64,000 nucleotides of DNA. Origin: Symbiodinium natans. Taxonomy: Eukaryota; Sar; Dinophyceae; Suessiales; Symbiodiniaceae. Shown one piece after another: positions 44,115 to 55,899 of this stretch; position 1 is the first letter of the stretch; the number at the start of each line of letters is the position of its first letter. A model generated the notes under the pieces. It did no database searches. It was not told where the DNA came from and worked only from the letters and a program-made list of their open reading frames with translations. Location of the stretch: assembly GCA_905221605.1 (NCBI GenBank), contig CAJNDS010002420.1, forward strand, positions 25,001 to 89,000, written 5' to 3'. The translations under genes were made by a program, and so were the position numbers.

Positions 44115-44174
44115 CCACCTGGCTGCAAGGGGTGCCTCGAAGGCAACCTCCTTGTCCGAGCAGCTCCCTGGGTC

Positions 44175-44192
44175 AGAGCCGCTCCGCTACCA
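44175..44192 (-). other. primer-binding site
   Basis: Directly inside the 5' LTR the - strand reads TGGTAGCGGAGCGGCTCT. PBS sequences start TGG because they pair with the tRNA CCA end; the first 12 bases resemble the complement of eukaryotic initiator-Met tRNA 3' ends (TGGTAGCAGAGG), with mismatches. The exact tRNA is inferred. Confidence 0.65.
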
Positions 44193-44375
44193 TGCAAAAA
44201 GCAGGCGCGGGCTGAAGAGGACTTATGAACCGTTAACAACCACACTAGCACACAGACCTTTTGAACTGCTGTCGCTGGTCTGAGCTTGGCTGGGAAAGGG
44301 GCTGCGAATGCAGCACTGTCATCTTCCTGCATGCACACATGCAAGGCTGTCTTGAATAGGCTTCTACTCTTGACA
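44193..44375 (-). repeat. 5' LTR of the copia element
   Basis: 183 bp, TG...CA, identical by eye to the other LTR. It should carry the promoter and polyadenylation signal; I see no classical TATA box. Confidence 0.97.
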
Positions 44376-44565
44376 ACAGAGCGTTAAGGGGCTTTATGGT
44401 TACAGGGTTTCGGGAGGTTAGGTTAGGAATTTCAGGGTTTTTGGATTATTGGGGTCTCGGGATTATCTGGCGGGATCTTAAGATTTGGAGTCTTGGGTTT
44501 AGGCGTTCTGGGGGTTTTGGGGGGTGCAGGGCTTGGGTCCCGAAACCCCACACCCGGTACCTCGA

Positions 44566-44638
44566 ATCAACAAATTCGAAGTCCTGGCGCTCAGGCGTTC
44601 CAGCTGCTGCCAAGAAGTCAGAACCTATCATGCCCAAC
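44566..44638 (-). CDS. exon candidate, unknown protein
   Basis: The - strand reads GMIGSDFLAAAGTPERQDFE and on, ending TTCGAG at a GT donor. It lies about 190 bp from the copia element, outside it. No family recognised. Confidence 0.35.
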
Positions 44639-45059
44639 TAATTGATGGTTACATATATATTTATGTATATACATATATGTATATATATATATATATGTAC
44701 ATCTTTAGATACAAATTAGTGTTTAGGGTTTAGGGCTTACACTGCCAAGCAGACGGAGCCCGTGATGCAACCCGTGATGCTTAGCCCAGGGTCTCTGGGG
44801 CTCAAAAAACAGCAGAGGCGCTCCCAAGCCCAAAGCCCTAAAAACCTACACCCTAAACACTTAGGGAAGGCTGTTGCGGCTGGGATTTTTCCCTCCCCAA
44901 TTTAAAAAAGTAGCGCGGGGGGGGGGGGGGGGGGGTCCTGGCAGCCCTCAGTCCTCTCTGAAACCACCAACTCTACCCATCTCTAAACCTGCTATGGACG
45001 TACAAGAACCGTTAAACCCTAAACCCTAAACCCTAATGCCTGCCTTTTCATCCTCAAAC

Positions 45060-45170
45060 CCTAGAGCACCGAAGTCCCACAGCCTGAGGCACCCTGCGGA
45101 CCCAGCCATCAATGTCGATGCGGTCGCACAGTGAGCGCAGGTCTGCCAGACTGCTGAAGCCGTGACGCCT
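45060..45170 (-). CDS. exon candidate, unknown protein
   Basis: 111 nt, 37 whole codons, from a GCTGCAG acceptor to an AGG/GT donor: RRHGFSSLADLRSLCDRIDI continuing DGWVRRVPQAVG. About 70 percent G/C in third positions. One of the strongest single islands; no family recognised. Confidence 0.45.
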
Positions 45171-45512
45171 CTGCAGCGCGAGAAGGCTTAGGGCTTAGGG
45201 CTTTAGGGTTTTAGGGCTTTAGGGTTTTACGGCTTTAGGGCTTTAGGGTTTTACGGTTTAGGTTTGGGTTGAGGGAATGAGGGCAGAGTTTTCCGGATTC
45301 TGGAACTCAGTGGCCCAGCTAAATTCGAGGTTCCAGCGTGATGCCACTCCCCAAACCCGACACCTCACAAGCCCCCTCACCCTAAACCCTAAACCCTAAA
45401 CCCTAAACCCTAAACCCTAAACCCTAAACCCTAAACCCTAAACCCTAAACCCTAAACCCTAAACCCTAAACCAAAACCCTAAACCCTAAACCCTAAACCC
45501 CGTTGGTGTCAC

Positions 45513-45563
45513 CTGCCGTCCAGCAGCACGGCAGCTGCTCTGGGCGGAAGTGAGTCGCCCGGC
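45513..45563 (-). CDS. exon candidate, unknown protein
   Basis: 51 nt between a CAAG acceptor and a GCAG/GTGACA donor, reading PGDSLPPRAAAVLLDG with one extra base in front and two behind. CCCTAAA and TTTAGGG arrays flank it. Confidence 0.38.
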
Positions 45564-46325
45564 CTTGCTTGGATGCTTCGGTGGATTTAGGGTTTAGGGT
45601 TTAGGGTTTAGGGTTTAGGGTTTAGGGTTCAAGGTTTAGGGTTTGGGGTTTAGGGCTTAGGGTTTAGGGTTGCAGGGTTGGCGGGTTTTGGGGTTTTAGG
45701 GTTTTTGGGGTTTTCGGGGTTTTCGGGTTTAGGTTTTTGGAGTTGTAGGGTTTTAGGGTTTCAGGGTTTCAGGGTTTTAGGGTTTTGGGGTTGTGGGTTT
45801 CCCACAAGATGGGAGCTTCCGAAAATACCCTTCTGAGGGGGGGGGGGGGGGGTTTTCCGTTTACAAAAAGTTGGAGTATTGTGTTCTTTTGCTTGGGGAG
45901 GGGGCGGGGGAGCGGAAGTTAGAGGGACAGCATCTGCCCGATCGTCTTAAGCACCCTTTTTGTAGGAAATGGGTGTTAAACCCTGAACCTGAACCCGAAA
46001 GACTTTAGGCCTTGTACATACAATGCAAATGCGACTCTTCGCTAATCTGGGCTCCAAGCGTGGAAGTTAGGTGCTGGACGGGAATACCTGTAAAAAACAC
46101 AGGGTCAAGAGTGCAGGGTTTAGGGCTTCGGTCAAGGTCAAAGTTAAAATTGTCACACCTTTTATCCGTGGGTGGACGAGGGATTGTGTTTAGGGTTCAA
46201 TGATCAAGATCATTTCAGAGCTGTCCAAAAGACCAAAAAAAAGATTGCTCGCGACCGGTCTTCGGCTCAGGCTTTGTAGACCCTAAACCCTAAACCCTAA
46301 ACCCTAAACCCTAAACCCTAAACCC

Positions 46326-46395
46326 TGCAGAGCCAATGGCTTCGGAGTGAGGGGCTCAGTTGTGCCAACCTCAGCTCGTTTAGCTCTGGAGATAT
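46326..46395 (-). CDS. exon candidate, unknown protein
   Basis: The - strand after CTCCAG reads ELNELRLAQLSPSLRSHWLC and ends at a GT that is the first base pair of a GTTTAGG array. Leucine spacing is suggestive of a helical or LRR-like segment but too short to assign. Confidence 0.35.
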
Positions 46396-46479
46396 GTAAC
46401 TTCATGTAATTCATGTACAGGATTTAGGGTTTAGAGTTTAGGGTTTAGGGTTTAGGGTTTAGGGCTTAGGGTAAAGAAG

Positions 46480-46595
46480 TGCCAGCTTGAACTGGATTGA
46501 AACCGCGGTTTTCGGGCCGGGCAGGGCGCCAGGAAGCTCCGGAGGCCGGCAGACAGCCTAGATACTCCTGCCGATCGCTCGTCCAAGGCTGCAAT
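46480..46595 (-). CDS. exon candidate, unknown protein
   Basis: After AATTGCAG the - strand reads ALDERSAGVSRLSAGLRSFL and on for about 40 codons into a TTTAGGG-derived array. No family recognised. Confidence 0.3.
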
Positions 46596-49169
46596 TGAAC
46601 GGCAAAGCCAAAAAACAACAAAAAGGCGGGGTTTTCGAAAACAAGGGACCCCAAATAGTAGGACTCCCTTATCACCCCTGATTTCGGAAACCCCCCACAT
46701 GTGCTACATTGCCGCCCGTGGAGTACGGTACCCCCTTCGGGCGGTCGGAAGGAAGCCGATGGCCTGAAGCAGGTACCTTAGGGTTTAGGGTTTAGGATTT
46801 AGGGTTTAGGGCCCTAACACCCAGAAGCCCTTTCAGGCGCCGAGGATGGCAGGACTCCCTTGGGAAAGAGCTATCTTCACCAACCAAACACCAAACTGAT
46901 GTTTAGTACGCAATGGACAATCATCCGTATTTTGAGTCATAAAACAGCATAGGACAACCATGATAGGTTGAACACATACTCTCGCCCTTTTGTGCACCCC
47001 GTGAAGAAGCACAAGCTCTGAAGAACCACCTTCTGCCTTAGATGCCCCACAAACAGCGACGGCCTGAAGAGGCCTCCGAATTCGTGAGATAACCTGGCAC
47101 GAAGTACAGCTCGAGAGTTGCAAAGAGGTCCGAACAACGATTGCAGAGTCTGGCTTGATGAGGCTGCTGGCACGAAGGGGAGTGAGTGTATATGGGCTAG
47201 GGCGCAAGCTTCGGGAGGGGCATGAAGAGAGAGAGAGAGAGAAAGAGAGATAAAAAAAAATAAATCGGCAGATTGACGGAATCGAACCTGTTGATCTGTA
47301 TGTCCCCATCGGCTTTTGTTCCGCTCTTGCAATGTCCCAAAAATTTTCTTGAGGCACCCCCCCGAGATGCGAAGGTCTGTTTTCTCGGCATCATGTACCC
47401 CTAAACCCTAAACCCTAAACCCAGAACCCTAAACCCTAAACCCTAAACCGGTGTAGAAGTATAGTTGTGCTAGCGGTTGCGGCTGCGGCTCCTGCGGCTT
47501 TAAGTTAGTTTCTTATGGACACCTGTAATTGATCTGATCGCCCCTTGCAATCTCGCCCTACTAAAGCCTGTAAAGCCCTGAACCCTCTGAACCCTCTAAA
47601 CCACCAACACATCTAAACCCTCTGAACTCTGAACACTCTAAGCACCCTAAACCCTCTAAACCTCTGAGCCCTCTAAGCCCTCTAAAGCACTCTGAACATC
47701 TCCTATCCCTTAAACCCTAAACAAACCCTGAACCCTCAACCCTGAACCCTGAACCCTGAACCCTGAACCCTGAACCCTAAACCCTAAACCCTAAACCCTA
47801 AACCCTAAACCTTATAAACCCTAAACCCTAACCCCTGAACCCTGAACCCAAAACCCTAAACTCGAAATTCCTAAACCCAAAACCCCCAAACCCCAGACCC
47901 AGCCGAGCCAGCGACTTGCGCAAGCGACGGCGAGGCTCCCGCATGCGCCCGCAAGACGAAGCGAGGCCTGGAGGACCCCTAGGGTTTGGGGTTTAGGGTT
48001 TAGGGTTTAGGGTTTAGGGTTTGGGGTTCAGGGTTTAGGGTTTAGGGTTTGGGTTTTGTGGTTTGGGTTTTTGGGGTTTAGGGCTTAGGGTTTAGGGTTT
48101 GGGGGTTTGGGTTTGAGGGTTGAGGATTTAGGGCTAACCGGCTTCGAAGACATGAGAATCTAGATAAAGATGATTTTACAATGCTTTGTAAGTAGCGGTA
48201 GTCCCCGAAATATGCATAGGGATCGATCGATGTGCACCTTCTAAATGTAATTTGACATGCATTGATAGGAAGCTCACCGCATCGTATTTAACTTTCAAAC
48301 CCAAAACCCTAAACCCAAAACCCTAAACCCTAAACCTAAACCCTAAACCCTAAACCCTAAACCGGTCATTCTGGCGCGACTCCTGGCCTTGCCCAATCGC
48401 GCCGCGGCCATGGATCGCCATTCTCATGGCGTTTGACCGACTTATGGCTTGCGCTTAGGGTTTAGGGTTTAGGGTTTAGGGTTTAGGGTTTAGGGTTTAG
48501 GGTTTAGGGTTTAGGGTTTAGGGTTTAGGGTTTAGGGTTTAGGGTTTAGGGTTTAGGGTTTAGGGTTCAGGGTTTAGGGTTTAGGGTTTAGGGTTTAGGG
48601 GCTTGAGGGATTTGAACGTTGAGGGTTTCGATTTTGTTGGGGTTTAGGGTTTGAAGGGCTTCCAGGACTTACATGGCTTAGCGGCCTTGCATTTTGTGAG
48701 GCTCGGAGGACCAAGAGGGTCCACAGGGCTAAACGCCAGTAGGAGTCAGGGTCCAGGGTTCTCAAGCTTAGGGGTGTAGGGTTTAGGGTTTAGGTTGGGG
48801 GTTCGGGTCTTTAGGGTTTATGGTCTAGGGGTTTAGGGTGTTCAGGTTCAGGGTAATAGGAATTGCGCTCAAGATCCGGCCGGTTTTGAGTCTATATAGG
48901 CTTATGGGATCATCGCCTTCAGACGCGCTAGATCAGACGGAGCACTGTGAGGTTTCGAAGTTCGGGAAAGGGCATTCCTACCGAGATCCCATGCTTCAAA
49001 CGGCGATCCGACCGGGTGCCTCATATCACGAACCCTAAACCCTAAACCCTAAACCCTAAGCCTAAACCCTAAACCCTAAACCCTAATCCGCAAACCATAG
49101 AAGCCTACGTGGCTTCGCCCTATCGCTCATGGCCGATGCTGCGGGTTGTGACTAGGGTTTGTTTTCCCT

Positions 49170-49278
49170 AAGGGTCCATGTACCTGCATAGTACATACTT
49201 GGGACCTAAAGCGACTATGCAGGAACCCATGTAAGACACAAGTATACAAGCACATACCATATAGGTACATGGACCCTT
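49170..49278. repeat. MITE family 4 copy
   Basis: Inverted ends AAGGGTCCATGTACCT / AGGTACATGGACCCTT with an AT-rich body. Flanks TTTTCCCT and TTTGCCCT could be a decayed 8 bp duplication. A relative spans about 49680-49790, and another near 52157-52228 is cut off by a CCCTAAA array. Confidence 0.7.
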
Positions 49279-49344
49279 TGCCCTAAACCCTAAACCAAAA
49301 ACCCTAAACCCAAAACCCTATACCCCAAACCCTCTAAGGCCCAA

Positions 49345-49440
49345 GTATATTGTGCGACTCGCCCGACCTTATACGGCCGATGCTTCAAGAAGGCGCCCTT
49401 ATCTGTGACCTCTGGGGGGCATGCTTTCGTCAGAATCGGA
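49345..49440 (-). CDS. exon candidate, unknown protein
   Basis: The - strand reads VTDKGAFLKHRPYKVGRVAQ followed by YTWALE; upstream codons in the same frame read ILTKACPPE. Acceptor not certain. No family recognised. Confidence 0.38.
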
Positions 49441-49468
49441 TCTCAACCCTGATCCTTCGAGCACAATT

Positions 49469-49551
49469 TAGGGTTTAGGGTTTAAGGTTTATATAGGGTT
49501 TAGGGCTTAAGGTTTATACAGGGTTAAACCCTAAACCCCAAACCCTAAACC
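49469..49551. repeat. head-to-head telomere-type junction
   Basis: TTTAGGG repeats run directly into CCCTAAA repeats through GGGTTAAACCC, giving the 5'-(TTTAGGG)n(CCCTAAA)n-3' order expected where two chromosome ends have joined. Confidence 0.7.
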
Positions 49552-50641
49552 CTTTGACTCTCTTTTGTTCCTTTCTGGAACCCATAGAGCTGCGCCGTCC
49601 ACGCTCCGTGTCAGTCAGCTCCCACCTGGCAACGTCCCCGAGATCAGGGTTTAGGGTTTAGGGTTCAGGGTTTAGGGCAGAGGGCCCATATGCCTATATG
49701 GTAGAAGCTTAGCACTTAAAGAGGTTCCTGTATAGTAGCTTTCGTGCCCAAGTATATACTACACAGGTACATGGACCTTAGGGAAACCAAACTCTTGGCA
49801 GGCCCTCGGTCAAAAACATTTACAAGGGTTTAGGGTTTAGGATTTAGGGTTTAGGGTTTAGGGTGACATCACTTTCGCCACTGCTTAGTGTCTTTCACGA
49901 AACTGTTTCAAATCATGAACTGTAGCCATGACGTTCATTCCCAAGGATTGTATTGTCCAACCTGAATCTGTGGCCAGGCAACACCTCCCTTTAGGGTTTC
50001 GGGCTTGCCACCCAACATGTCCGTCTAGTTTTTGGGCTCGCCACCCAACATCTCCTGTTCTTAAGCACCCCAAAACCTAAACCCTAAACCCTAAACCCTA
50101 AACCCTAAACCCTAAACCCTCATATCGTAAACAAACACCCAGATCCCGAAGCCCGTGGCACGCCCTCAAAAAGCGGGGGGAACCTGTGGCTTGCTGGTGC
50201 TTTAGGAGCTGCCTCGGCCGGGTTTAGGGTTTAGGGTTTAGGGTTTAGGGTTTAGGGTGTCTGCTGTGCGTCTCTGTGCGCCTGGTGTGTCTCTGCGTGG
50301 GTGCACACCTGATGACGAAGGTTTGTCCTTCTTTCCCGTGTTCTACCAAACATATGCAGGGTGTACCCAAGACCATTCAAAGATTACCCCAAAAAGTGTG
50401 CCAGACCCTAAACGTTGAACCCTAGACTTAGACCCGAAAGCTCTAAGACCACGCACCAAAAGCCAACTGCTTTGGACACGAAAAGGTGTAATATAGGGGC
50501 CTATATGATTAGAATGCGTTTTGGGGGTCATTACATAATTTAGGGACCATAAGGGAATACTGTTCGTAGTTATTCCGACCCCTATAGTCTGCCTCAACTG
50601 TGCACAGGACCCAGCTCGCCCGACAGAATTCCGTCAAAGTC

Positions 50642-50763
50642 TACTTGCAGGTTCATGGGTAGTAGACTAATTAGAAGTAGGGCTATAGGTATGGTAAGTA
50701 TACTTATTGGCCGACTTCGGGTACTTACAATCCTACTTATACCTACGAATGTACCTCCAAGTA
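50642..50763. repeat. MITE family 1 copy
   Basis: TA edges, ends CTTGCAGGTTCATGG and TGTACCTCCAAG, 122 bp, immediately followed by a CCCTAAA array. Confidence 0.75.
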
Positions 50764-50847
50764 GCCCTAAACCCTAAACCCTAAACCCTAAGCCCTAAAA
50801 CCCTAAACCCTAAGCCCGAACTAAACCCTAAACCCCGAACCCTAAAC

Positions 50848-50954
50848 CTCCAAGCCGGGCCGAGTCCAGGGAGCTTCTTCGGATGTCTGAGGCACGCGCG
50901 CTGCTGCCGCAGCCATCAGGGCACGCGGATCAGCTGAAGACCTCGTGTCGGTTT
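50848..50954 (-). CDS. exon candidate, unknown protein
   Basis: 107 nt from a CCGGCAG acceptor to a GAG/GTTTAGG donor; reads ETDTRSSADPRALMAAAAAR then VPQTSEEAPWTRPGLE with a two-base start phase. The donor GT is part of the telomere-type array itself. Confidence 0.42.
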
Positions 50955-52621
50955 CTGCCGGCAGCGTTCAGGGTTTCAGCATTTGGGTGCCTTGACCTAG
51001 TTGCTGAGTAACCTGGGCCAGAAAAGGTGTTAGCCTTTCAAGAGGGTAGGAGTGTATATACCCCAGAAGGTTAAAGGCTCTCTACACCAGTGACAGTTTT
51101 TTGCTCGGATCTCTGGCCCCTAAACCCTAAACCCTAAACCCTAAACCCTAAACCCTAAACCCTAACCCTAAACCCTAAACCCTAAACCCTAAACCCTAAA
51201 CCCTAAACCCTAAACCCTAAACCCTAAACCCTAAACCCTAAACCCTAAACCCTAAACCCTAAACCCTAAACCCTAACCCTAAACCCTACAAGTAACCCTT
51301 GAACCCTAAACCCTTGAACCCCTAAAACCCTAAACCCTAAACCCTAAACCCTACACCCTACACCCTAAACCCTACAAGCAGGGACGCCAATCCGAGTGCG
51401 ACGCTGGCCATTCACTTCGCTGCCAGCCCCTGCCAACTGGTTTAGGGTTTAGGGTTTAGGGTTTAGGGTTTAGGGTTTAGGGTTTAGGGTTTAGGGTTTA
51501 GGGTTTAGGGTTTAGGGTTTAGGGTCACAGCCCAAAAAATGAAGAAACATACTCCCTAGATTTCCCTTATAAGGAAGAGCATTTTCACTTTTTTGGGGGG
51601 TGGGGGTTCTTAAGCACTTGGTAGCACTGCCTGTGGCCCACACACCCCCGAACCATCCTCCTCTGCTTCCAAAAAATGAACAGCACAGGTAGGTCGGGAT
51701 GTTCCCCCCCCATATATATTAGGGTTTAGGGTTAAGGGTTAGGGTTTAGGGTTTAGGGTTATATATCCATGCCGTGCAACAGGTCGTCGACCCAGGGATA
51801 AACGGGAACCTTCTAAAATGCCGGTCGGCAACTCGAAAGTAGCGTAGGTAGTGATTGCAACCGAATATCCACATTCACATGCCTTTCAGAAGGATCAGCT
51901 GTTGTAGCCAAAGAGAGCCCACCTCAAACCCCGTTTTAACGCCCTAAAGCACGGCTTTGGGGGGATTTAAGCCAGTTCCTCGAAACGAGAGGGCCCTCTC
52001 GGGCTTAAAAGGGGCTCACGAAGTTGGAAGCCGGGTCTAGGGCCTAGGGTTTTTGGGCTTACTTAAAGGCGAAAAAGGCATCGGAAGACCAGAGATGTCT
52101 GCCGCGTCTGCTACGTGTAACAGCCCAGGACAGCAGTGCTGCTGCCGCTAAGGGGGCCATGTACCCATATAGAAAAAAGCTTGAGCCTTAAAGTGGCTCC
52201 CATACAGTAGCTGTAGGGCCCAGGTGTCCTAAACCCTAAACCCTCAACCCTAAACCCTAAACCCCAAACCCGAAACCCTAAACCCTAAACTGTAAACCCT
52301 AAACCCTAAACCCTAAACCCTAAACCCTAAACCCTAAACCCTGCGTAGGTACGTTATCCTCAGTGGACACTGACAGTGGCGTCCTCGCTGTGGGGGCATT
52401 GGCGCCGCTGGCCGTGCCTGGGGGATTTGAGGGAGCCTACCCTGAACCCGCAATCCTTATATCGCCTGAATCCTAGAAACCCTACAAACCCCAAATCCTA
52501 GAAAACCCTACAAACCCTAAATCCTAGAAACCCTCCTGGAAACCCTATAAACCCTAAATCCTCCTAAATCCTAGAAACCCCTAAACCTTCAATCCCAGAC
52601 GACCCCTAAACCCTACGTACC

Positions 52622-52735
52622 CACAAGCCTTGGGATGTTCCCCTGATACTGACAGTCTTAATCGGGATTATCGTACCCCTATGATAATCCCTATTAAGGA
52701 CTGTTAGAAAAAGGGTTAACGTCCCAACAGAAGCC
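52622..52735. repeat. MITE family 2 copy with 8 bp duplication
   Basis: Body 52630-52727, ends TTGGGATGTTCCCC / ACGTCCCAA, with CACAAGCC (52622-52629) and CAGAAGCC (52728-52735) on the flanks, seven of eight matching. Confirms the 8 bp duplication seen at 29381-29499. Confidence 0.75.
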
Positions 52736-53395
52736 ATGGAAAAAAAAAAAAACCTTCTTCCTTGTGGGGGTTTAGGGTTTAGGGTTTAGGGTTTAGGGTT
52801 TAGGGTTTAGGGTTTAGGGTTTAGGGACCAGATGAACCCTATAGTTGGGGTCATAGACCCAATGCAAATATACTAAGGTATATGGATCATAAAACCTTTT
52901 AGGGTTGATTTGGTTCTCAAGGTTGTGGTTCATGGCCTGAATATCAGTACTGCTACTGCCAGTACTTGTTGGCGTGTTTTGAAAGTCCTACTACGGCCGG
53001 TCATTGACGCCTTAAGCGGCTGAACGCTCGACACAGTAGCTAAATGGTTGTGGGGGCACATGAGATCATGTGTTCCCATACATGTGTTGCACAGAAGTTT
53101 TGTTCGCGATGCTATGAACATTCTATAGGCTGCAGAATTCCATCAAAACAATGGAAAACTCCATTCAGGCCTTTGCAGAGACACTGGCTAGTTTGCAGAC
53201 TTTGTCGATCCACAAACGCTCTGCCAATTCTGCTTAGACCCTAAACCCTAAACCCTAAACCCTAAACCCTAAACCCTAAACCCTAAACCACTTGAGACAG
53301 GAAACCCCTACGAAGCCCAACAAGTCCCAGGAACCGCTCCCAACCTTTTCGGCAATTTTGGTCCCGAGCCCCTGGCGAACCCTAACTCTTTGCGT

Positions 53396-53548
53396 AGGGT
53401 TTAGGGTTTAGGGTTTAGGGTTTAGGGTTTAGGGTTTAGGGTTTAGGGTTTAGGGTTTAGGGTTTAGGGTTTAGGGTTTAGGGTTTAGGGTGTTCTAAAC
53501 CCTAAACCCTAAACCCTAAACCCTAAACCCTAAACCCTAAACCCCAAT
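53396..53548. repeat. head-to-head telomere-type junction
   Basis: About 13 TTTAGGG units (53396-53490), the 5 bp TGTTC, then about seven CCCTAAA units to 53548. Same geometry as a chromosome end-to-end fusion, but the arrays are short. Confidence 0.8.
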
Positions 53549-53821
53549 CCCTTATGTTGGCAAGCCCTCCCGGGGTTCGTGACGTGGGGATTCGTGGCAG
53601 TTCGCGGTGGTACTGCCGGTGTTGTCTCGAACCCAACAGTCGGGCGAAAGGTTCGTCCAGCTCCGTTGAAACGTTTTGGTTTCGTCGAGCCATTTGTTGG
53701 CCACAAGGTTCGCACACACATCGACGGACCATGCACACCTTCATGATGCTTGCATCATTATGATTCACCCCAAAAAGTGGCCATTTTCTAGCGAACTACC
53801 CATATACCGCCTTCCAAAGAG

Positions 53822-53891
53822 ACTACAGGAAGCAGTGACGCGCCTGCTGCGGCAGATGACCAACAGCTTGCGACCTAGACACGAATGCGGT
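53822..53891 (+). CDS. exon candidate, unknown protein
   Basis: After a GACTACAG acceptor the + strand reads EAVTRLLRQMTNSLRPRHEC and runs into a TTTGGGG/TTTAGGG array. The island 53291-53395 upstream is also open on + (GNPYEAQQVPGTAPNLFGNF) and on -. Confidence 0.3.
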
Positions 53892-55794
53892 TTGGGGTTT
53901 GGGGTTTAGGGTTTAGGGTTTAGGGTTTAGGGTTTAGGGCTTACGGAAGGCCTGGGAATGCATGGTCTTCCCGCTTGCCCGGTAAGCCTGATTAAGCCTC
54001 AGAAGCCCTTGGAAATAATCCCTTGCAGTCCCTCAACCCTAAACCCTGAACCCTAAACCCTAAACCCCAAACCCTAAACCCTAAACCCTAAACCCTAAAC
54101 CCGTAAACTCCTTGGGGCTAACCCTTTACAATCCCCAAGGCAGCGAGCACCAACTCGCAAGGCTGCAGCCGCGCTGTAGGGGGATCAGCTTCCCTCTGAG
54201 GGTTTAGGTTTAGGGTTTAGGGTTTAGGGTTTAGGGTTTAGGGTTTAGGGTTTAGGGTTTAGGGTTTAGGGTTTAGGGTGAGGGCTAGTTACATGGTCCC
54301 TTGATATGGGCCCTTAAAAAAAGGGACCCCTTCTATACCTTTTCAGGGTGGTGGGGGACCATATAAGGGCCCAGAGCACTACCTTAGATTCTCAAGACCA
54401 CCAAGCCACGAACTAAGCACCTGTACCCCCACAAGCCTTAGGGTTTAGGGTTTAGGGTTTAGGGTTTAGGGTTTAGGGTTTAGGGTACCCCTAAACCCCA
54501 CAAAGTGAGACCGAATGCAACCTATCCCTCATATCTTGGCTGCACTTAGGAGGGTAGCCATAAAATGAAGTTTTAACTGCCTTACTAAGCCCCCCAATAA
54601 ACCCAAAAAGGCTAAGGATCTAAAGTTGCAGTAAAGCACCACAAAGATATTCGCCCCCTTATGAACCGCTCTCAAAAGCAACCACCCCCAGAGCCTCAAC
54701 CCAAGCCGCAAACCCTAGACCCTGAACCCGAAAGCCTAAACCCTAACCCCCAAGCCCCAAACCCTAAATCTCCACAACCCTAAACCCTAAACCCTAAAGC
54801 CTTAGTTCACCCTAAACAGATATGGTCACTTCACGAGTCACTTCTCGTCCCTTGTGGGTTACTTAAGGCGGCCCCCGCACGCAATTTAGGGCACCCATGA
54901 ACAAGGGACCCAAGAACTGAGACCCCAAACCCTAAACCCTAAACCCTAAACCCTAAACCCTAAACCCTAAACCCTAAACCCTAAACCCTAAACCCTAAAC
55001 CCTAAACCGCAGGATTTTGCCCCAAGTCGCAGAGGCTTCGGGGGGGCGGCCTTGACCGCACCCTGGGCATCTCTTTAGAGAGTTTCGTAGGGGGTTCAGG
55101 GTTTAGGGTTTAGGGTTTGGGGTTTAGGGTTTGGGGTTTAGGGTGGGGGTTCAGGGTTTTTGTTGGGGGTGTTTGGGGTTTGTAGGGTTTTTAGGGTTTG
55201 TAGGATTTAGGGCTTGTAGTTTAGGGCTTTAGGGTTTGCAAGGTTTGTAGGGTTCGTAGAGGTTATAGGCAAATGGGTTCATGGGGCTTATAGGGTTTCT
55301 AGGGCTTTTTGGGGTTTAGGGTGTAGAAGTTGAGGGCTTGGGGTTCGGAGTTGGGGTATGAGGTGTGGGGTCTTTGCAGAGTTTAAGGGTTTAGGGTTTA
55401 GGGTTTAGGGCGCAGAGATTTTTAAGGGGTTACGGGGGTGTTTGGGCTTAGGCGTCCTGGCGTGGAAGAGGTTGCGAGTCTTGGGGCTTCTGGGGAAGCA
55501 TCTTCAGGCTTGGGGGTTTAGGGTTTAGGGTTTAGGGTTTAGCAACCTATTCTAAGTGTTTACATGCCGAAGCATGCCCGAAGGTTACAAAGCTTAAGGC
55601 TCAGGTTTTCAGGTTTGTGCTAGGATGTTCTTGTTTATGTTCTTATTTTGGGTTTAGGGTTTAGGGTTTAGGGTTTAGGGTTTAGGGTTTAGGGTTTAGG
55701 GTTTAGGGTCCTGAATAAGACTTGTTCGCGGCTTGGGCAGCGCACACCCTCAACCCTGTAAACCCTAAACCCTAAACCCTAAACCCTAAACCCT

Positions 55795-55899
55795 AACCCC
55801 TAAACCCCTAAACCCCTAAACCCCTAAACCCCTAAACCCCTAAACCCCTAAGCCCCTAAACCCCTAAACCCCTAAACCCCTAAACCCCTAAACCCCTAA
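55795..55899 (-). repeat. homogeneous variant array (CCCCTAAA)n
   Basis: About 13 copies of an 8 bp variant with one extra C, one unit reading CCCCTAAG, joined directly to a canonical CCCTAAA array on the left. Confidence 0.85.

Larger units (their letters stand above)
37452..44380 (-). mobile_element. complete Ty1/copia LTR retrotransposon
   Basis: 6919 bp element (37457-44375) bounded by 183 bp LTRs that are identical by eye, each TG...CA, and by the 5 bp target duplication ACAGA at 37452-37456 and 44376-44380. Identical LTRs mean a recent insertion. On the - strand the order is 5' LTR, primer-binding site, basic leader ORF, gag with zinc knuckle, protease, integrase, RT, RNase H, C-terminal extension, polypurine tract, 3' LTR. 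Integrase before RT is the copia order. Coding alternates between frames, one change being at a seven-T run. Confidence 0.97.

Noticed and set aside
43468-44283. 271-codon + strand ORF opposite the copia leader
   Set aside because: Runs into the LTR and is antisense to the element; composition mirrors the basic leader.
47225-47300. Reverse-strand GGTTCGATTCC box followed by a T run, like a tRNA gene
   Set aside because: The T stem does not pair beyond two base pairs and no cloverleaf could be drawn.
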